DNA of 64,000 bases, taken from contig NZ_JAERLY010000011.1 in the NCBI RefSeq assembly GCF_018256155.1, positions 1 to 64,000 on the forward strand, given 5' to 3'. The DNA is from Gluconobacter sp. Dm-62 (GTDB taxonomy: Bacteria; Pseudomonadota; Alphaproteobacteria; Acetobacterales; Acetobacteraceae). A program made the position numbers and the translations under genes. Positions 17,969-27,010 of this stretch are shown piece by piece (position 1 is the first letter of the stretch; each line of letters opens with the position of its first letter). The notes beneath the pieces are model-generated. The model was not told the origin of the DNA, made no database searches, and was given only the letters and a program-made list of their open reading frames with translations.

Positions 17969-19176
17969 GAGGCAAAGTCCTTCAGTTCGGTCCGAAGCAG
18001 GGTTTTTACCTGCACAAGCGTCTGGTGCGTCCAGTTCGGTCTGTCAGTTGTGCGTCCATGACAGACCACATCATAATCGCCCTGTTGTGCGATCAGGGTC
18101 ATGGAGGCGGCCCCGGGATGAGCACATCCCTTGATGCAGCCCGATACGTGGAGAACCTCGCCGCGCGGCACCTCAGGCGCCAGAAACAGAGCCGCGTGTC
18201 CAACATCAGCCCCTGCACGCACGCAGCCCATGGGGCCGATACACGCCTGAACCCGCAGGCGCGGATCGCCCGCGTCTGTTACGAATTCCTGCATATCGCG
18301 GATCGGCTCCGGCACGATAAGACTGCGCCATGGCGTTACGCGAAAGCCGTCATGCCCCGCATCCTGCACGGCATGGACACATTCCAGAAACGCCTCGGCT
18401 GTCAGACGCCCCATGACGGCTCCCAGCCCAAATACCTGTCCGGGGAGAGAGCCGACTGCAGGCGGGCGAAACAGAGGGGTGTGCTCGCGTGGACAAACCT
18501 GAAAACCGGCCTGCTGCAGCAGTTGCGGGCCAGCTTCCGGAGTGCGCGAGGGTCGCAGAACCTTCCCGTCTCCGACGGATCCGAGCGTGATACAGCCCAG
18601 TGCCACACTGACTGCGCCCGCAACTGCCGCTTCCATCGCCAAAGGCTGACTCTGCGCATCACCCAACACAACTTTCCAACCCGCAGGACAGGCTTGCAGC
18701 ATGATGTCGGCACTTAATGCGCCGACAGGAAACCAGCCTCCCCCATCCACGGAAAAACCGAATTTTCCGGGAAGAGCCTCAAGATCGTCTGCATCCAGAA
18801 TACGATCCTGCAAGAGCCCGGCACAGGTCGCCGTCTGTTCATGACAGTCCGGGTCCAGCCCGGCCAGCGGCGAGACGAGCAATGCCCTGCGCCGTTCATG
18901 AGCGGGATCAGCGCAGACCAATCCCTCTGAAATCGCAATCTGCAAAGCCGCACGGGCTCCGTCAGGCGAAAAGCCCCGCAGCTGCAGATTGGCGCGATTG
19001 GTCAGTTCGATCACGCCATTACCGAAACGCTGGGCCAGCTCTGCGACACTCTCGGCCTGCACAACACTCAGGCGGCCGAACCACGGCCTGATCCGAACCA
19101 GCAGACCGTCCGCAGCCTGCATCGGCGCAAACAGGTCCGGACACCAGCCTTTGACAAGCGACTGCACCGTACTCAT
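17965..19176 (-). CDS. cobG: Precorrin-3B synthase (oxygen-dependent)
   Basis: CobG is a sirohaem/sulfite-reductase-like iron-sulfur mono-oxygenase that uses O2 to form the C20 hydroxyl and ring-A lactone, so it marks the aerobic pathway. From the ATG at 19176 (GGAGG site upstream) it has 403 residues. Cluster cysteines are visible in [10 protein letters not shown] and [13 protein letters not shown] near the C-terminus. [14 protein letters not shown] in the first third is a typical substrate-domain stretch. It is coupled to cobN by an ATGA overlap. Confidence 0.92.
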   Translation of the reverse strand: MSTVQSLVKGWCPDLFAPMQAADGLLVRIRPWFGRLSVVQAESVAELAQRFGNGVIELTNRANLQLRGFSPDGARAALQIAISEGLVCADPAHERRRALLVSPLAGLDPDCHEQTATCAGLLQDRILDADDLEALPGKFGFSVDGGGWFPVGALSADIMLQACPAGWKVVLGDAQSQPLAMEAAVAGAVSVALGCITLGSVGDGKVLRPSRTPEAGPQLLQQAGFQVCPREHTPLFRPPAVGSLPGQVFGLGAVMGRLTAEAFLECVHAVQDAGHDGFRVTPWRSLIVPEPIRDMQEFVTDAGDPRLRVQACIGPMGCVRAGADVGHAALFLAPEVPRGEVLHVSGCIKGCAHPGAASMTLIAQQGDYDVVCHGRTTDRPNWTHQTLVQVKTLLRTELKDFAS

Positions 19177-22100
19177 GCCGTGTCCTCCAGTATCTGAAGA
19201 ACGCTGTTCTGCCGGGGGTGCCAAAGGCCACGCCGGATCATGTCGGCATAACGCGCCAGCATATCCTGACGCGCCAGCGGATTGGCCTGCTGAAGAAAGC
19301 GGTCACACTCCACATCTCCGAGCGTAGCGGCAAAGACCAGATCGAACTGCCTGTCGAACCGCGCGGGCAACGTCCCTGCAAACCCGCACAAGGCCTCAAG
19401 CCCGCGCGCCATTTCCGCAGCACCGCGGTAGTCATGACGCTGCATCCCGGCAATCCAGCGCGGGCTTGCCAGCCGCCCGCGAACCACGCGCACGATCTCC
19501 GCATGCATGTCACGCAGTTTCGGAGCATCAGAATTGGACGTGTCGCCATGCCAAAGCTTCGGAGACGCCCCCAGCATGTCCGCCGCAGCCGCCAGACCGC
19601 CTTCATGCGACGCATTTTCCGGACTTTCCAGAATGTCCGTCTCGGCATGATCCTGAACGTGAAGAATGCCCTGGGCCTGCTGTAGCTGACGGGCAAACAC
19701 AGTCTCTTCCCGCGTACCGTCCCGGCCACCACCATACGTCCAGCCATTTCCGGCAAGATAGGACTGCCCAAGTTCGGAGCGCGTTTCCCAGCGTCCCTGC
19801 GCCAGATCGCCCTCGATGCCGGTTCCATATGTCGCGGGTGCCGCACCAAAGATCCGTGCAGTGGCCGCCCGGCGCGCCGCTCCCTCAAGCCCGCGTACAC
19901 TGTCCGCCAGCGAATTAAGCGCCGGAGCCTCTTCACGCTCTGCGACGGCCTGCACAGCCTGATCGAAAAGCGCGATCTGGGCCGGGAACGCATCGCGGAA
20001 AAACCCAGAAATCCGGAGCGTCACATCAACCCGCGGCCTGTCGAGCACGGCCATCGGAATGATCTCCACGCCCGTTACCCGGCCACTACTCCCTTCCCAG
20101 ACCGGCTCTACCCCCATCAGCAAAAGCGCCAGCGCCAGGTCTTCCCCGCCTGTCCGCAGACTGGCCGATCCCCACAGATCAATAACGAGATGGCGCAGTG
20201 GCTCGCCTTCTTCCTGAAGGTGGCGCAGCAGGATCTGCTGCACCTGTCTCCGGGCCAGCGTCAATGCGGTCGGGGTCGGGATCGCACGCGGATCCATGGT
20301 GAACAGGTTGCGCCCCGTCGGCAGCACATCGAGCCGCCCGCGTGTAGGCGCACCAGCCGGTCCCGGCTCGATAAACAGGGCTTCAAGCGCATGCAGCAGC
20401 CCGTCTGCTTCAGCCTGTCCCGAGGCTTTCACCTGTTCCGCGACAATCGCCGGCTTGACACCACTGGCCTGCGCGATCGTGTCCACAAGAACTGAGGCTT
20501 CAGGAGCGGGACGACCAAACACATGCAGTCCGTCGCGGATCTGAAGGTCTTTGACATCACAGAGATAGGCATCCAGCCGCGCGAGAGCCTCGTCTTCATT
20601 ATCTTCACCGGGACGCACGCCGCTTTCTGCCAGAACGCCCATCTGTGTGGCCCGCTCCAGAATGCTGCGCCGCAACAGTGTCGCGCGCCTGCGGTCAAGC
20701 CCGTCCGCTTCGGCAAACTCGTCAATCAGGGTTTCAAGCTCAGCCATGTCCCCAGTCAGAGCAGCCTTGAGAACAGGTGGTGTCATGTGGCCAATCGTCA
20801 CGGCCCCCAGCCGCCGCTTTGCCGCAGCCGCTTCGCCGGGATTATTGACGATGAAAGGATAAATGACAGGCAGACCGTCATTCAGAACCCAAGGCGCACA
20901 TGAAGCAGACAGCGCCACCGACTTCCCCGGCAACCATTCCAGAGTGCCATGCGTTCCGAGATGCACCATGGCATCGATACCCTGAACCATCCGCAGCCAC
21001 AGATAGAACGCGATATAGGCGTGGCATGGCGGCCGATCCGGATCATGATACAGCGCCTTGCGTTCCGTATGCGATCCCCGGTCCGGCTGCACCGCCAGCA
21101 CCAGATTTCCCACTGCAAGAAAGCGCAGGCAAAAGAATCCGTCCGCTGAGAGAGCGGTATCCGCCTCCGGCGCTCCCCAGGCTTTTATGACTGCATTCTG
21201 AAAATCTTCGGGCAAGGTCTGGAACGCCTGCCGGTAGGCCTCCAGCCCCAACATGGCCTTTGGCGCGCTCCCGCCTGCAAGCAGCTTCGCAAGCTCTTTC
21301 CCAACGGGGAGTTGCGACGTCCCACTGTCATAACCCGCATCCCGCAGAAGTGTCAGGATCGATTCCAGACTGGCAAACGTATCCAACCCGACCGCATGAG
21401 CGGTCTGGCCCAGTGCGCCCGGATAATCGGACAGCACAATCCCGATTCTCCGCTCCTGCGGAAGAAGATGCCCCAACCTGATCCAGCCCAGTGCCATCGT
21501 GACAACCGCCATGATCCCGTCCGTATCCGGGCAGTGGCGTGCGGGAAACCCAGGCGCTGTGACACTTTTGAACGAAATCGGCGCTCCTGAAAGCCGTCCA
21601 TCAAGCTCCGGCAGTACCACCTGCATCGCCAGATCAGACTGCGACAGACCCCGGCTACTTTGCGAGCATGCTTCCCGTGTCGAACCCGGTTGCAGAAGCT
21701 GGAGAACCGGAACGCCTGCCGTTTCCAGAACAGAGGGCTCCCCTTCATTTCCCCGTGCCGTAAAGAATGTCGCATTCAGGATGATGTCTGGTGGACTGGC
21801 CATCAGCCACCCTGCCAGCCATTCCGCAGCATCCGGGTTTTTCAGAGATGCGACGTAAACCACATCTGCTGCGATCCCGGCCTCTTCAAGCTGATCGGCC
21901 AGAGCCTCGATCGGGGCAATGTCGCCCGCCAGAAGATGGGCGCGGTAAAATACAACCGTCGCGCGCCATGTTGCCGACTGCCCTCTGCGATGCAGCCCGG
22001 CGGGAGGAAGGTCCGCGGCGATACGGCCATCGTCCGCACCTCTGCCTGCCAGATGACGCATGAGCATGAGCGCACCCGCCATGTTCTGAGCGCCCGCCCC

Positions 22101-22529
22101 CCGCATGAATGCAGACAGCCGCGTGCATGCAGCCTCCGGAACCCGTGACCACTGCAAAAGCCGAGGATCTTCCCGCGCATCGCCGGGCAGAAGCACCAGG
22201 GGAATATCATGCTCGCGACAGCAGTCCGTCAGTTCCTCGACGCCATAGCGCCAGTATTCCACGCCGCCGAGAAGCCGGACCACCACCAGGCGGGACGCTG
22301 CAATTGTCTGTTCAAGATACAGATCAACCGACATCGGATGCCGCAAACGCCCCAGATTGGTCAGCCGCAGCGTGAAACCGGGGTCAGGAAGCGCAGCATA
22401 AGCCCGCTCCAGCCCCAGAAGATCGCTGTCCGAAAAAGATAGCACGACCACATCCGCCGGGGCATGACCAAGATCCTCAGCCACCTCCTGCGCATCAATC
22501 GACTGCGTTTCCCGGACAAGCAGATGCAT
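19173..22529 (-). CDS. cobN: Aerobic cobaltochelatase subunit CobN
   Basis: CobN is the large corrin-binding subunit of the ATP-dependent CobNST chelatase that inserts cobalt into hydrogenobyrinic acid a,c-diamide. The 1118-residue product contains HLGTHGTLEWLPGKSVALS, the hallmark of CobN/BchH chelatases. It also has DPDRPPCHAYIAFYLWLR and the C-terminal GTREETVFARQLQQAQGILHVQDHAETDILESPE region. It is somewhat shorter than the roughly 1270 residues of classical CobN. The AAA+ and MIDAS subunits CobS and CobT (chelatase type) are not in the window, so they must lie elsewhere or be replaced by chlD/I-like proteins. Confidence 0.93.
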   Translation of the reverse strand: MHLLVRETQSIDAQEVAEDLGHAPADVVVLSFSDSDLLGLERAYAALPDPGFTLRLTNLGRLRHPMSVDLYLEQTIAASRLVVVRLLGGVEYWRYGVEELTDCCREHDIPLVLLPGDAREDPRLLQWSRVPEAACTRLSAFMRGAGAQNMAGALMLMRHLAGRGADDGRIAADLPPAGLHRRGQSATWRATVVFYRAHLLAGDIAPIEALADQLEEAGIAADVVYVASLKNPDAAEWLAGWLMASPPDIILNATFFTARGNEGEPSVLETAGVPVLQLLQPGSTREACSQSSRGLSQSDLAMQVVLPELDGRLSGAPISFKSVTAPGFPARHCPDTDGIMAVVTMALGWIRLGHLLPQERRIGIVLSDYPGALGQTAHAVGLDTFASLESILTLLRDAGYDSGTSQLPVGKELAKLLAGGSAPKAMLGLEAYRQAFQTLPEDFQNAVIKAWGAPEADTALSADGFFCLRFLAVGNLVLAVQPDRGSHTERKALYHDPDRPPCHAYIAFYLWLRMVQGIDAMVHLGTHGTLEWLPGKSVALSASCAPWVLNDGLPVIYPFIVNNPGEAAAAKRRLGAVTIGHMTPPVLKAALTGDMAELETLIDEFAEADGLDRRRATLLRRSILERATQMGVLAESGVRPGEDNEDEALARLDAYLCDVKDLQIRDGLHVFGRPAPEASVLVDTIAQASGVKPAIVAEQVKASGQAEADGLLHALEALFIEPGPAGAPTRGRLDVLPTGRNLFTMDPRAIPTPTALTLARRQVQQILLRHLQEEGEPLRHLVIDLWGSASLRTGGEDLALALLLMGVEPVWEGSSGRVTGVEIIPMAVLDRPRVDVTLRISGFFRDAFPAQIALFDQAVQAVAEREEAPALNSLADSVRGLEGAARRAATARIFGAAPATYGTGIEGDLAQGRWETRSELGQSYLAGNGWTYGGGRDGTREETVFARQLQQAQGILHVQDHAETDILESPENASHEGGLAAAADMLGASPKLWHGDTSNSDAPKLRDMHAEIVRVVRGRLASPRWIAGMQRHDYRGAAEMARGLEALCGFAGTLPARFDRQFDLVFAATLGDVECDRFLQQANPLARQDMLARYADMIRRGLWHPRQNSVLQILEDTA

Positions 22530-22537
22530 GACGGATC

Positions 22538-23590
22538 TCAGGCGCCCTTCAGCGCTTTTTCGATAGCCACCTTGTCCAGCCCGTACTGCCCGATCACTAC
22601 CAGACGGCCTTCCTGACGTCCTGCAACAAGCGGCACATCAAACTCATGGCGAAAGCGCGTGCCCACACCCTGCACAGCCAGACGCATGGTCTTGCCATGT
22701 ACGGCCGCAAAACCTTTCATGCGCAGGATATCAAACCGGGTGGCCACGTCCTTGAGCAGTGCCAGAAAGCTCTCGACGCTGCGCTGCTCCGGAATCGTCA
22801 CGACAAAGCTGTCGAAATCATCGTGTTCATGCTCGTCCGCGCCGTCATGATGCGATGGGCGGGACTGGAGATCCTCTCCCGCATCCGCACCGATCCCCAG
22901 CAGGACGGCAGGATCCAACCTGCCTTCTACGGCACGGATCATCATGACTTTCCGAGGCAGAGCTGCCGTAACCGAAGCCTCAAGCGCCTCAAGTGCCGGT
23001 TCATCCAGAAGATCCGTCTTGTTGAGAACAATCAGATCGGCCGCATTGAGCTGATCCTCATAGACTTCCGCCAGAGGGTTATCATGATCCAGCGCCTCGT
23101 CGGCTGCCCGCTGGGCCGCAACGGCCACCGGGTCATCCGCAAAGCGCCCTTCCGCCACGGCCGGCGCATCGACCAGGGTGATGACACCATCGACTGTCAT
23201 GCGCGTGCGGATATCAGGCCAGCTGAAAGCCTTGAGAAGCGGCTTCGGCAGCGCCAGACCTGAAGTCTCGATCACGATATGCTCCGGCGGATCGGGACGA
23301 TCGATCAGCGCCAGCATGGTGGGAATGAAATCATCCGCAACCGTGCAGCACAGACAGCCATTGGTCAGCTCAACGATATCATCATCGGCACATCCTTCGA
23401 TCCCGCAGGAGCGCAGCGTTTCGCCATCAATCCCCAGCGAGCCGAACTCGTTGACGACAATCGCAATCCGCCGCCCCCTGGCCTGAGCCAGAAGGTTGCG
23501 CAGAAGCGTGGTTTTCCCCGCTCCCAGAAAGCCGGTAATGACCGTAACAGGAATTTTTCCACCAGATGCGGGCGTAATTTTCGTATTCAT
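22538..23590 (-). CDS. cobW: CobW-family GTPase, cobalt chaperone candidate
   Basis: The 350-residue COG0523 GTPase has the P-loop VTGFLGAGKTTLLRNLL near residues 18-34. The metal-binding switch motif is ELTNGCLCCTVADDF near 75-90, and the guanine-specificity motif is LNKTDLLD. A His/Asp-rich loop (HHDGADEHEHDD) near residues 245-256 could bind metal before the CobW C-terminal domain. It lies 8 bases upstream of cobN and overlaps the DUF1636 gene, which suggests it hands cobalt to the chelatase. The metal is inferred from context. Confidence 0.9.
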   Translation of the reverse strand: MNTKITPASGGKIPVTVITGFLGAGKTTLLRNLLAQARGRRIAIVVNEFGSLGIDGETLRSCGIEGCADDDIVELTNGCLCCTVADDFIPTMLALIDRPDPPEHIVIETSGLALPKPLLKAFSWPDIRTRMTVDGVITLVDAPAVAEGRFADDPVAVAAQRAADEALDHDNPLAEVYEDQLNAADLIVLNKTDLLDEPALEALEASVTAALPRKVMMIRAVEGRLDPAVLLGIGADAGEDLQSRPSHHDGADEHEHDDFDSFVVTIPEQRSVESFLALLKDVATRFDILRMKGFAAVHGKTMRLAVQGVGTRFRHEFDVPLVAGRQEGRLVVIGQYGLDKVAIEKALKGA

Positions 23591-24015
23591 GAAGGCTCCT
23601 GTGACGCAATGAGGGAGGCGGGAATACGACCCAGAACCATGTCCGCCAGCGAGGCCGGACGCCGGGACGGCATCACGGTTCCTTTGGCTGAAGCTGCATA
23701 CAGTTCCAGATAATCCAGCAGATCAGATGCCTTGTCCGGCCCGAGATGACCAAGCAGCCACGCCCATTTTCCAGGCATGGAGACAACAGCCGTGCAACCA
23801 TGGTCGCAGGCGGCAAGGCACTGAACGCCGTGGACGGCAATGCCGCGCTCCATAGCCCGAGCCTGCAGCGCATCATGCAGTTTCTGTCCATGCGACGGCC
23901 CCTCCGCCTGACCTGACCGGCCACACGTGACGCAGACATGCACCGCCAGTCCCCGACGATCATCGCCTTCAGGTTCTTGCCCGTTTGATGGTGAACAGCC
24001 TGTCATGGGCTGCAT
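23587..24015 (-). CDS. DUF1636 family ferredoxin-like protein
   Basis: From the ATG at 24015 (GAGGGTG site upstream) this is a 142-residue small cysteine protein. CVTCGRSG near residue 28 and QCLAACDHGC near 68 give a CxxC...CxxxCxxxC set resembling the thioredoxin-like 2Fe-2S ferredoxins. GKWAWLLGHLGP is the other conserved stretch of DUF1636. It is the first gene after the cobalamin riboswitch and overlaps cobW by 4 bases. No function is established; the position suggests a metal or redox helper for cobalt insertion. The frame is open further upstream to 24120, which would run close to the riboswitch. Confidence 0.8.
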   Translation of the reverse strand: MQPMTGCSPSNGQEPEGDDRRGLAVHVCVTCGRSGQAEGPSHGQKLHDALQARAMERGIAVHGVQCLAACDHGCTAVVSMPGKWAWLLGHLGPDKASDLLDYLELYAASAKGTVMPSRRPASLADMVLGRIPASLIASQEPS

Positions 24016-24129
24016 ATGCCGCACCCTCGCAACGCAACAGGGTGCTGGATAAGGCCCCTCCCGAAGGAAAGGGGACGCAAAAGAATGCGCCCTCACGCTC
24101 CGGGCACCCCGCCAGACCATGACACTTGG

Positions 24130-24322
24130 CTCTGATGGCAGGTCTCCTGACTTACGGGCGAGATGTCCGAAAACATCTCCAGTCTGTCAGCCTTCCCGGA
24201 TACGAACACGCACCCAGTGGCATCATGGCAGACTGTCTGAACCGTTTACAGTTGCGGGGGCAGTGACGGATTTGACCTTGCGGCCGCACCGGCTTCCCTT
24301 TTCATCCTTCCTTCGAAGGAAC
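24130..24322 (-). promoter_or_regulatory. Cobalamin riboswitch controlling the DUF1636-cobW-cobN-cobG-H-I-J operon
   Basis: Read on the minus strand, the leader contains AAGGGAAGCCGGTGCGG, then CTGCCCCCGCAACTGTAAACGG, then GGAAGGCTGACAGACTGG. It ends with the B12 box AAGTCAGGAGACCTGCC (24137-24153). Order and spacing match the adenosylcobalamin riboswitch core. It lies about 115 bases before the DUF1636 start. Its 5' end is only about 35 bases from the cobU stop on the same strand, so it may be transcribed from within or through cobU. Confidence 0.92.
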
Positions 24323-24357
24323 CATCACGACCTTCCTATCCTCGCCGCAAATCACTG

Positions 24358-24888
24358 TCAAAGCGACGCGGATTTCATGGAAGGTGATTTCAGCGTCAAA
24401 GGCAGCCCCGCCGCCACGAACACGACCTCTCCGGCTTCCGCCGCAATCCGCTGGTGCAAAAACCCGGCCTCATCCCGAAAACGTCGCGCCAGGGCATTCT
24501 GTGGCACGATCCCCAACCCGACCTCATTCCCCACCAGAACCGTCGGCCCCTCCCGTAAACGCAGGGCTTCCAGAAATTCCTTCACGTCCTGCTGGATGTC
24601 CCGTTCCTGCATCAGAAGATTGGTCAGCCACAGCGTCAGACAATCCACCAGAACAGGCCGCCCGCCTGCCTCTTTCAGAACCCGACTGACCTGCACCGGC
24701 TCCTCGACCGTCTCCCAGCGGGGATCGCGTCTTTCCCGATGATGGGAAATCCGCTCACGCATTTCATCGTCATAAGCCTGCCCCGTCGCGACATAGACCC
24801 ACGGGCCATCCAGTGCTGTAATCCGCGCTTCGGCCAGCCGACTCTTGCCTGAGCGCGCGCCGCCCAGAACAAGCGTAACGCCGTTCAT
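24358..24888 (-). CDS. cobU: Adenosylcobinamide kinase / adenosylcobinamide-phosphate guanylyltransferase
   Basis: CobU (CobP) phosphorylates adenosylcobinamide and then attaches GMP. The ATG at 24888 gives the family's usual 176 residues; the frame upstream to 25173 overlaps cobT and is spurious. Visible are the P-loop LVLGGARSGKSRLAE, YVATGQAYDDEMRERISHHRERR (with the family's HH histidine) and VLVDCLTLWLTNLL. It is divergent from cobT across 125 bases, and its stop lies just upstream of the riboswitch on the same strand. Confidence 0.92.
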   Translation of the reverse strand: MNGVTLVLGGARSGKSRLAEARITALDGPWVYVATGQAYDDEMRERISHHRERRDPRWETVEEPVQVSRVLKEAGGRPVLVDCLTLWLTNLLMQERDIQQDVKEFLEALRLREGPTVLVGNEVGLGIVPQNALARRFRDEAGFLHQRIAAEAGEVVFVAAGLPLTLKSPSMKSASL

Positions 24889-25013
24889 GCCCGTCTGCTG
24901 CACCAGTTTCTCCCTTTCGTTCCTGCAACCTGAACCTTGCATGACCGCGGATAACAGCACAGAACGATGCTCATGCCATCGCCTGTTTCTTTCCCGCATT
25001 CCGAGACCCGTCC
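24889..25013. promoter_or_regulatory. Divergent promoter region cobU | cobT
   Basis: A 125-base gap between the start codons of cobU (minus) and cobT (plus, GTG). It must hold promoters in both directions for nucleotide-loop assembly. No riboswitch sequence was seen here, and no convincing -35/-10 pair was picked out by eye. Confidence 0.45.
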
Positions 25014-26057
25014 GTGACCGCAGCCCCTGCCTTCCGCACCCTGACCGATCTGCGCGCCGCGTGCCTCCACCTTCCCGCCCCTGATGAGACCGCAGCCCGG
25101 CGCATTGCCGAACGCGAAGCCACACTGACCAAGCCCCCCGGCAGTCTGGGACGACTGGAAGAGCTGACCTCATGGCTCGGAAGCTGGCAACAAGACCAGA
25201 CGCCTCGTCTGGAGCAGGTCCGCATTCTGGTCTTTGCCGGCAATCACGGCGTTGTTGCGCAGGGCGTCTCGCCCTGGCCCGCGGATGTCACGGCACAGAT
25301 GGTCGCTAATTTCCGCAGCGGTGGCGCAGCGATCAATCAGCTGTCCCGGATCGCGGACGCAGAACTGCGGGTCATTCCCGTCGCAGACCTGCGCCCCACT
25401 AATGATTTTACCCAGACAGCAGCCATGACGGAGGAGGAATTTCTTGCGGCCGTCCAGACCGGTTATGATTCTGTACCCCCGGATACGGACCTTCTCTGCC
25501 TCGGGGAAATGGGCATCGGCAACACGACGGCCGCAGCAGCCCTCAGTGCAGCGCTTTTCGGCGGCGGAGGAACTGACTGGGCTGGACGTGGCACAGGCCT
25601 CGACACGGCAGGCGTTGCCAACAAGGCCGCAGTGATCGATCGCGCCCTCACACTTCATTCTGGTTCATTCTCCGACCCACTCGAATGCGCGCGCAGACTG
25701 GGCGGCCATGAACTGGCCGCCATCATGGGCGCGGTACTGGCCGCCCGATATCACGGTGTCCCCACCCTGCTGGACGGCTTCATCTGCACAGCCTCGGCCG
25801 CCCCTCTCCTAAAGCTCGATCCCGCCGCCCTCGACCATACGCGCCTGTCCCACTGCTCGGCAGAGGCCGGACACCGCCGTCTGGCACAGGAACTCTATCT
25901 CACTCCGCTTCTGGACCTCGGCCTGCGACTTGGAGAAGCCTCCGGCGCTGCGCTTGCTGTTCCACTGGTCCGCGCTGCACTTGCCTGCCATCAAGGCATG
26001 GCAACGTTTGCAGAGGCCGCCGTCTCGCAGTCCAGCGAAGCCTCTTTCGAGGCATGA
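25014..26057 (+). CDS. cobT: Nicotinate-nucleotide:dimethylbenzimidazole phosphoribosyltransferase
   Basis: This enzyme activates 5,6-dimethylbenzimidazole to alpha-ribazole phosphate. The 347-residue product has KPPGSLGRLEELTSWL, LVFAGNHGVVAQGVSPWP, CLGEMGIGNTTAAAAL and TLLDGFICTASAAPLL, which together are diagnostic. The start is GTG at 25014 with only a weak ribosome site. It overlaps cobS by 4 bases. BluB, which makes the base, is encoded 2 kb downstream. This cobT is unrelated to the chelatase subunit of the same name. Confidence 0.93.
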   Translation: MTAAPAFRTLTDLRAACLHLPAPDETAARRIAEREATLTKPPGSLGRLEELTSWLGSWQQDQTPRLEQVRILVFAGNHGVVAQGVSPWPADVTAQMVANFRSGGAAINQLSRIADAELRVIPVADLRPTNDFTQTAAMTEEEFLAAVQTGYDSVPPDTDLLCLGEMGIGNTTAAAALSAALFGGGGTDWAGRGTGLDTAGVANKAAVIDRALTLHSGSFSDPLECARRLGGHELAAIMGAVLAARYHGVPTLLDGFICTASAAPLLKLDPAALDHTRLSHCSAEAGHRRLAQELYLTPLLDLGLRLGEASGAALAVPLVRAALACHQGMATFAEAAVSQSSEASFEA

Positions 26058-26821
26058 CGATCTGGCGCGACATACGGGAGGATCTGGCCTGCGGGCTCAG
26101 CCTTCTGACGCGCCTACCGACCGGCTGGCTCCGCGTTGAGGGTTCGGACTGGAGCCTTGGCCGGTCACTCTGGTGCTGGCCGCTTACGGGAGCGGGAGTT
26201 GGGGCGGTCGGAGGCGCACTGTATCTTGCCCTGACCCATCTCGGCCTCCCGCCGCTGCTCTCGGCGATCTGGACCGCCGCAGCCCTGCTGCTACTTACGG
26301 GCGGTCTGCATGAAGACGGGCTGGCTGATATGGCAGACGGGCTTGGTGGCGGCCGTGACCGGCGCCGCAAGCTCGATATCATGCGCGACAGCCGTCTTGG
26401 CAGCTATGGTGCAATGGCGCTGATTCTGGCCCTTGCCCTTAGGGTCAGTGCCCTGTCCTTTCTGGGGGGAGCAAGCGCCATGGAATGCCTCATCGCGTCC
26501 GGCGCTCTGTCGCGTGCCAGCATGGCAGGTGTCGCATTCTTTCTGCCTCCCGCCAGACCTGATGGCCTTGCAAGGCAGCTTGAAGACCTTAGCGCCATCC
26601 GCGTAACACTCACGCTTCTGATCGCTGCTGTTCCGGTTTTCCTGGCGTTTCCGCCCCTGACGGCCGTTTTAACCTGTGCTGGCAGCACAGGCATGACAGC
26701 CCTGCTCATGACCCTGAGTTTCCGACAGCTTGGCGGACATACGGGCGATGTTCTGGGCGCTACAGCCTGTCTGGTCGACTGCACGGCACTGACCATCCTG
26801 ATTGCCTCAGTCCCGGGCTGA
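26054..26821 (+). CDS. cobS: Adenosylcobinamide-GDP ribazoletransferase
   Basis: The membrane enzyme (CobS/CobV) joins adenosylcobinamide-GDP and alpha-ribazole phosphate in the last assembly step. The 255-residue product begins with GLSLLTRLPTGW and has GGLHEDGLADMADGLGGGRDRRRKLDIMRDSRLGSYG, the conserved metal/substrate loop. Several hydrophobic helices follow. It is translationally coupled to cobT. A riboswitch begins about 40 bases after its stop codon. Confidence 0.93.
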   Translation: MTIWRDIREDLACGLSLLTRLPTGWLRVEGSDWSLGRSLWCWPLTGAGVGAVGGALYLALTHLGLPPLLSAIWTAAALLLLTGGLHEDGLADMADGLGGGRDRRRKLDIMRDSRLGSYGAMALILALALRVSALSFLGGASAMECLIASGALSRASMAGVAFFLPPARPDGLARQLEDLSAIRVTLTLLIAAVPVFLAFPPLTAVLTCAGSTGMTALLMTLSFRQLGGHTGDVLGATACLVDCTALTILIASVPG

Positions 26822-26861
26822 TGACATGCAAACGCTCTTTTCATTGACAGAACACGTCAGG

Positions 26862-26965
26862 GCGCTTTAGCTCATTCCAAAGCCGGGAACCGGAGAAGTC
26901 GGTGCAAATCCGACGCGGTCGCGCCACTGTAAGGCTGCCTTTCGGCAGCAAGCCAGACCTCCCTT
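26862..26965 (+). promoter_or_regulatory. Cobalamin riboswitch upstream of cbtB-cbtA-bluB
   Basis: The compact leader reads AAAGCCGGGAACCGG, then GAAGTCGGTGCAAATCCGACGCGG, then TCGCGCCACTGTAAGGC. After a GCTGCC/GGCAGC hairpin it closes with AAGCCAGACCTCCC, the order of a cobalamin riboswitch. A TTGACA at 26844-26849 could be the -35 of its own promoter, though no good -10 is evident. It lies 45 bases before the CbtB start and should reduce cobalt uptake and lower-ligand synthesis when cobalamin is plentiful. Confidence 0.9.
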
Positions 26966-27010
26966 TCCATCGTCCCACCGCGGAACGCGCATTTCCCAGC
27001 GGAGCCTGTC

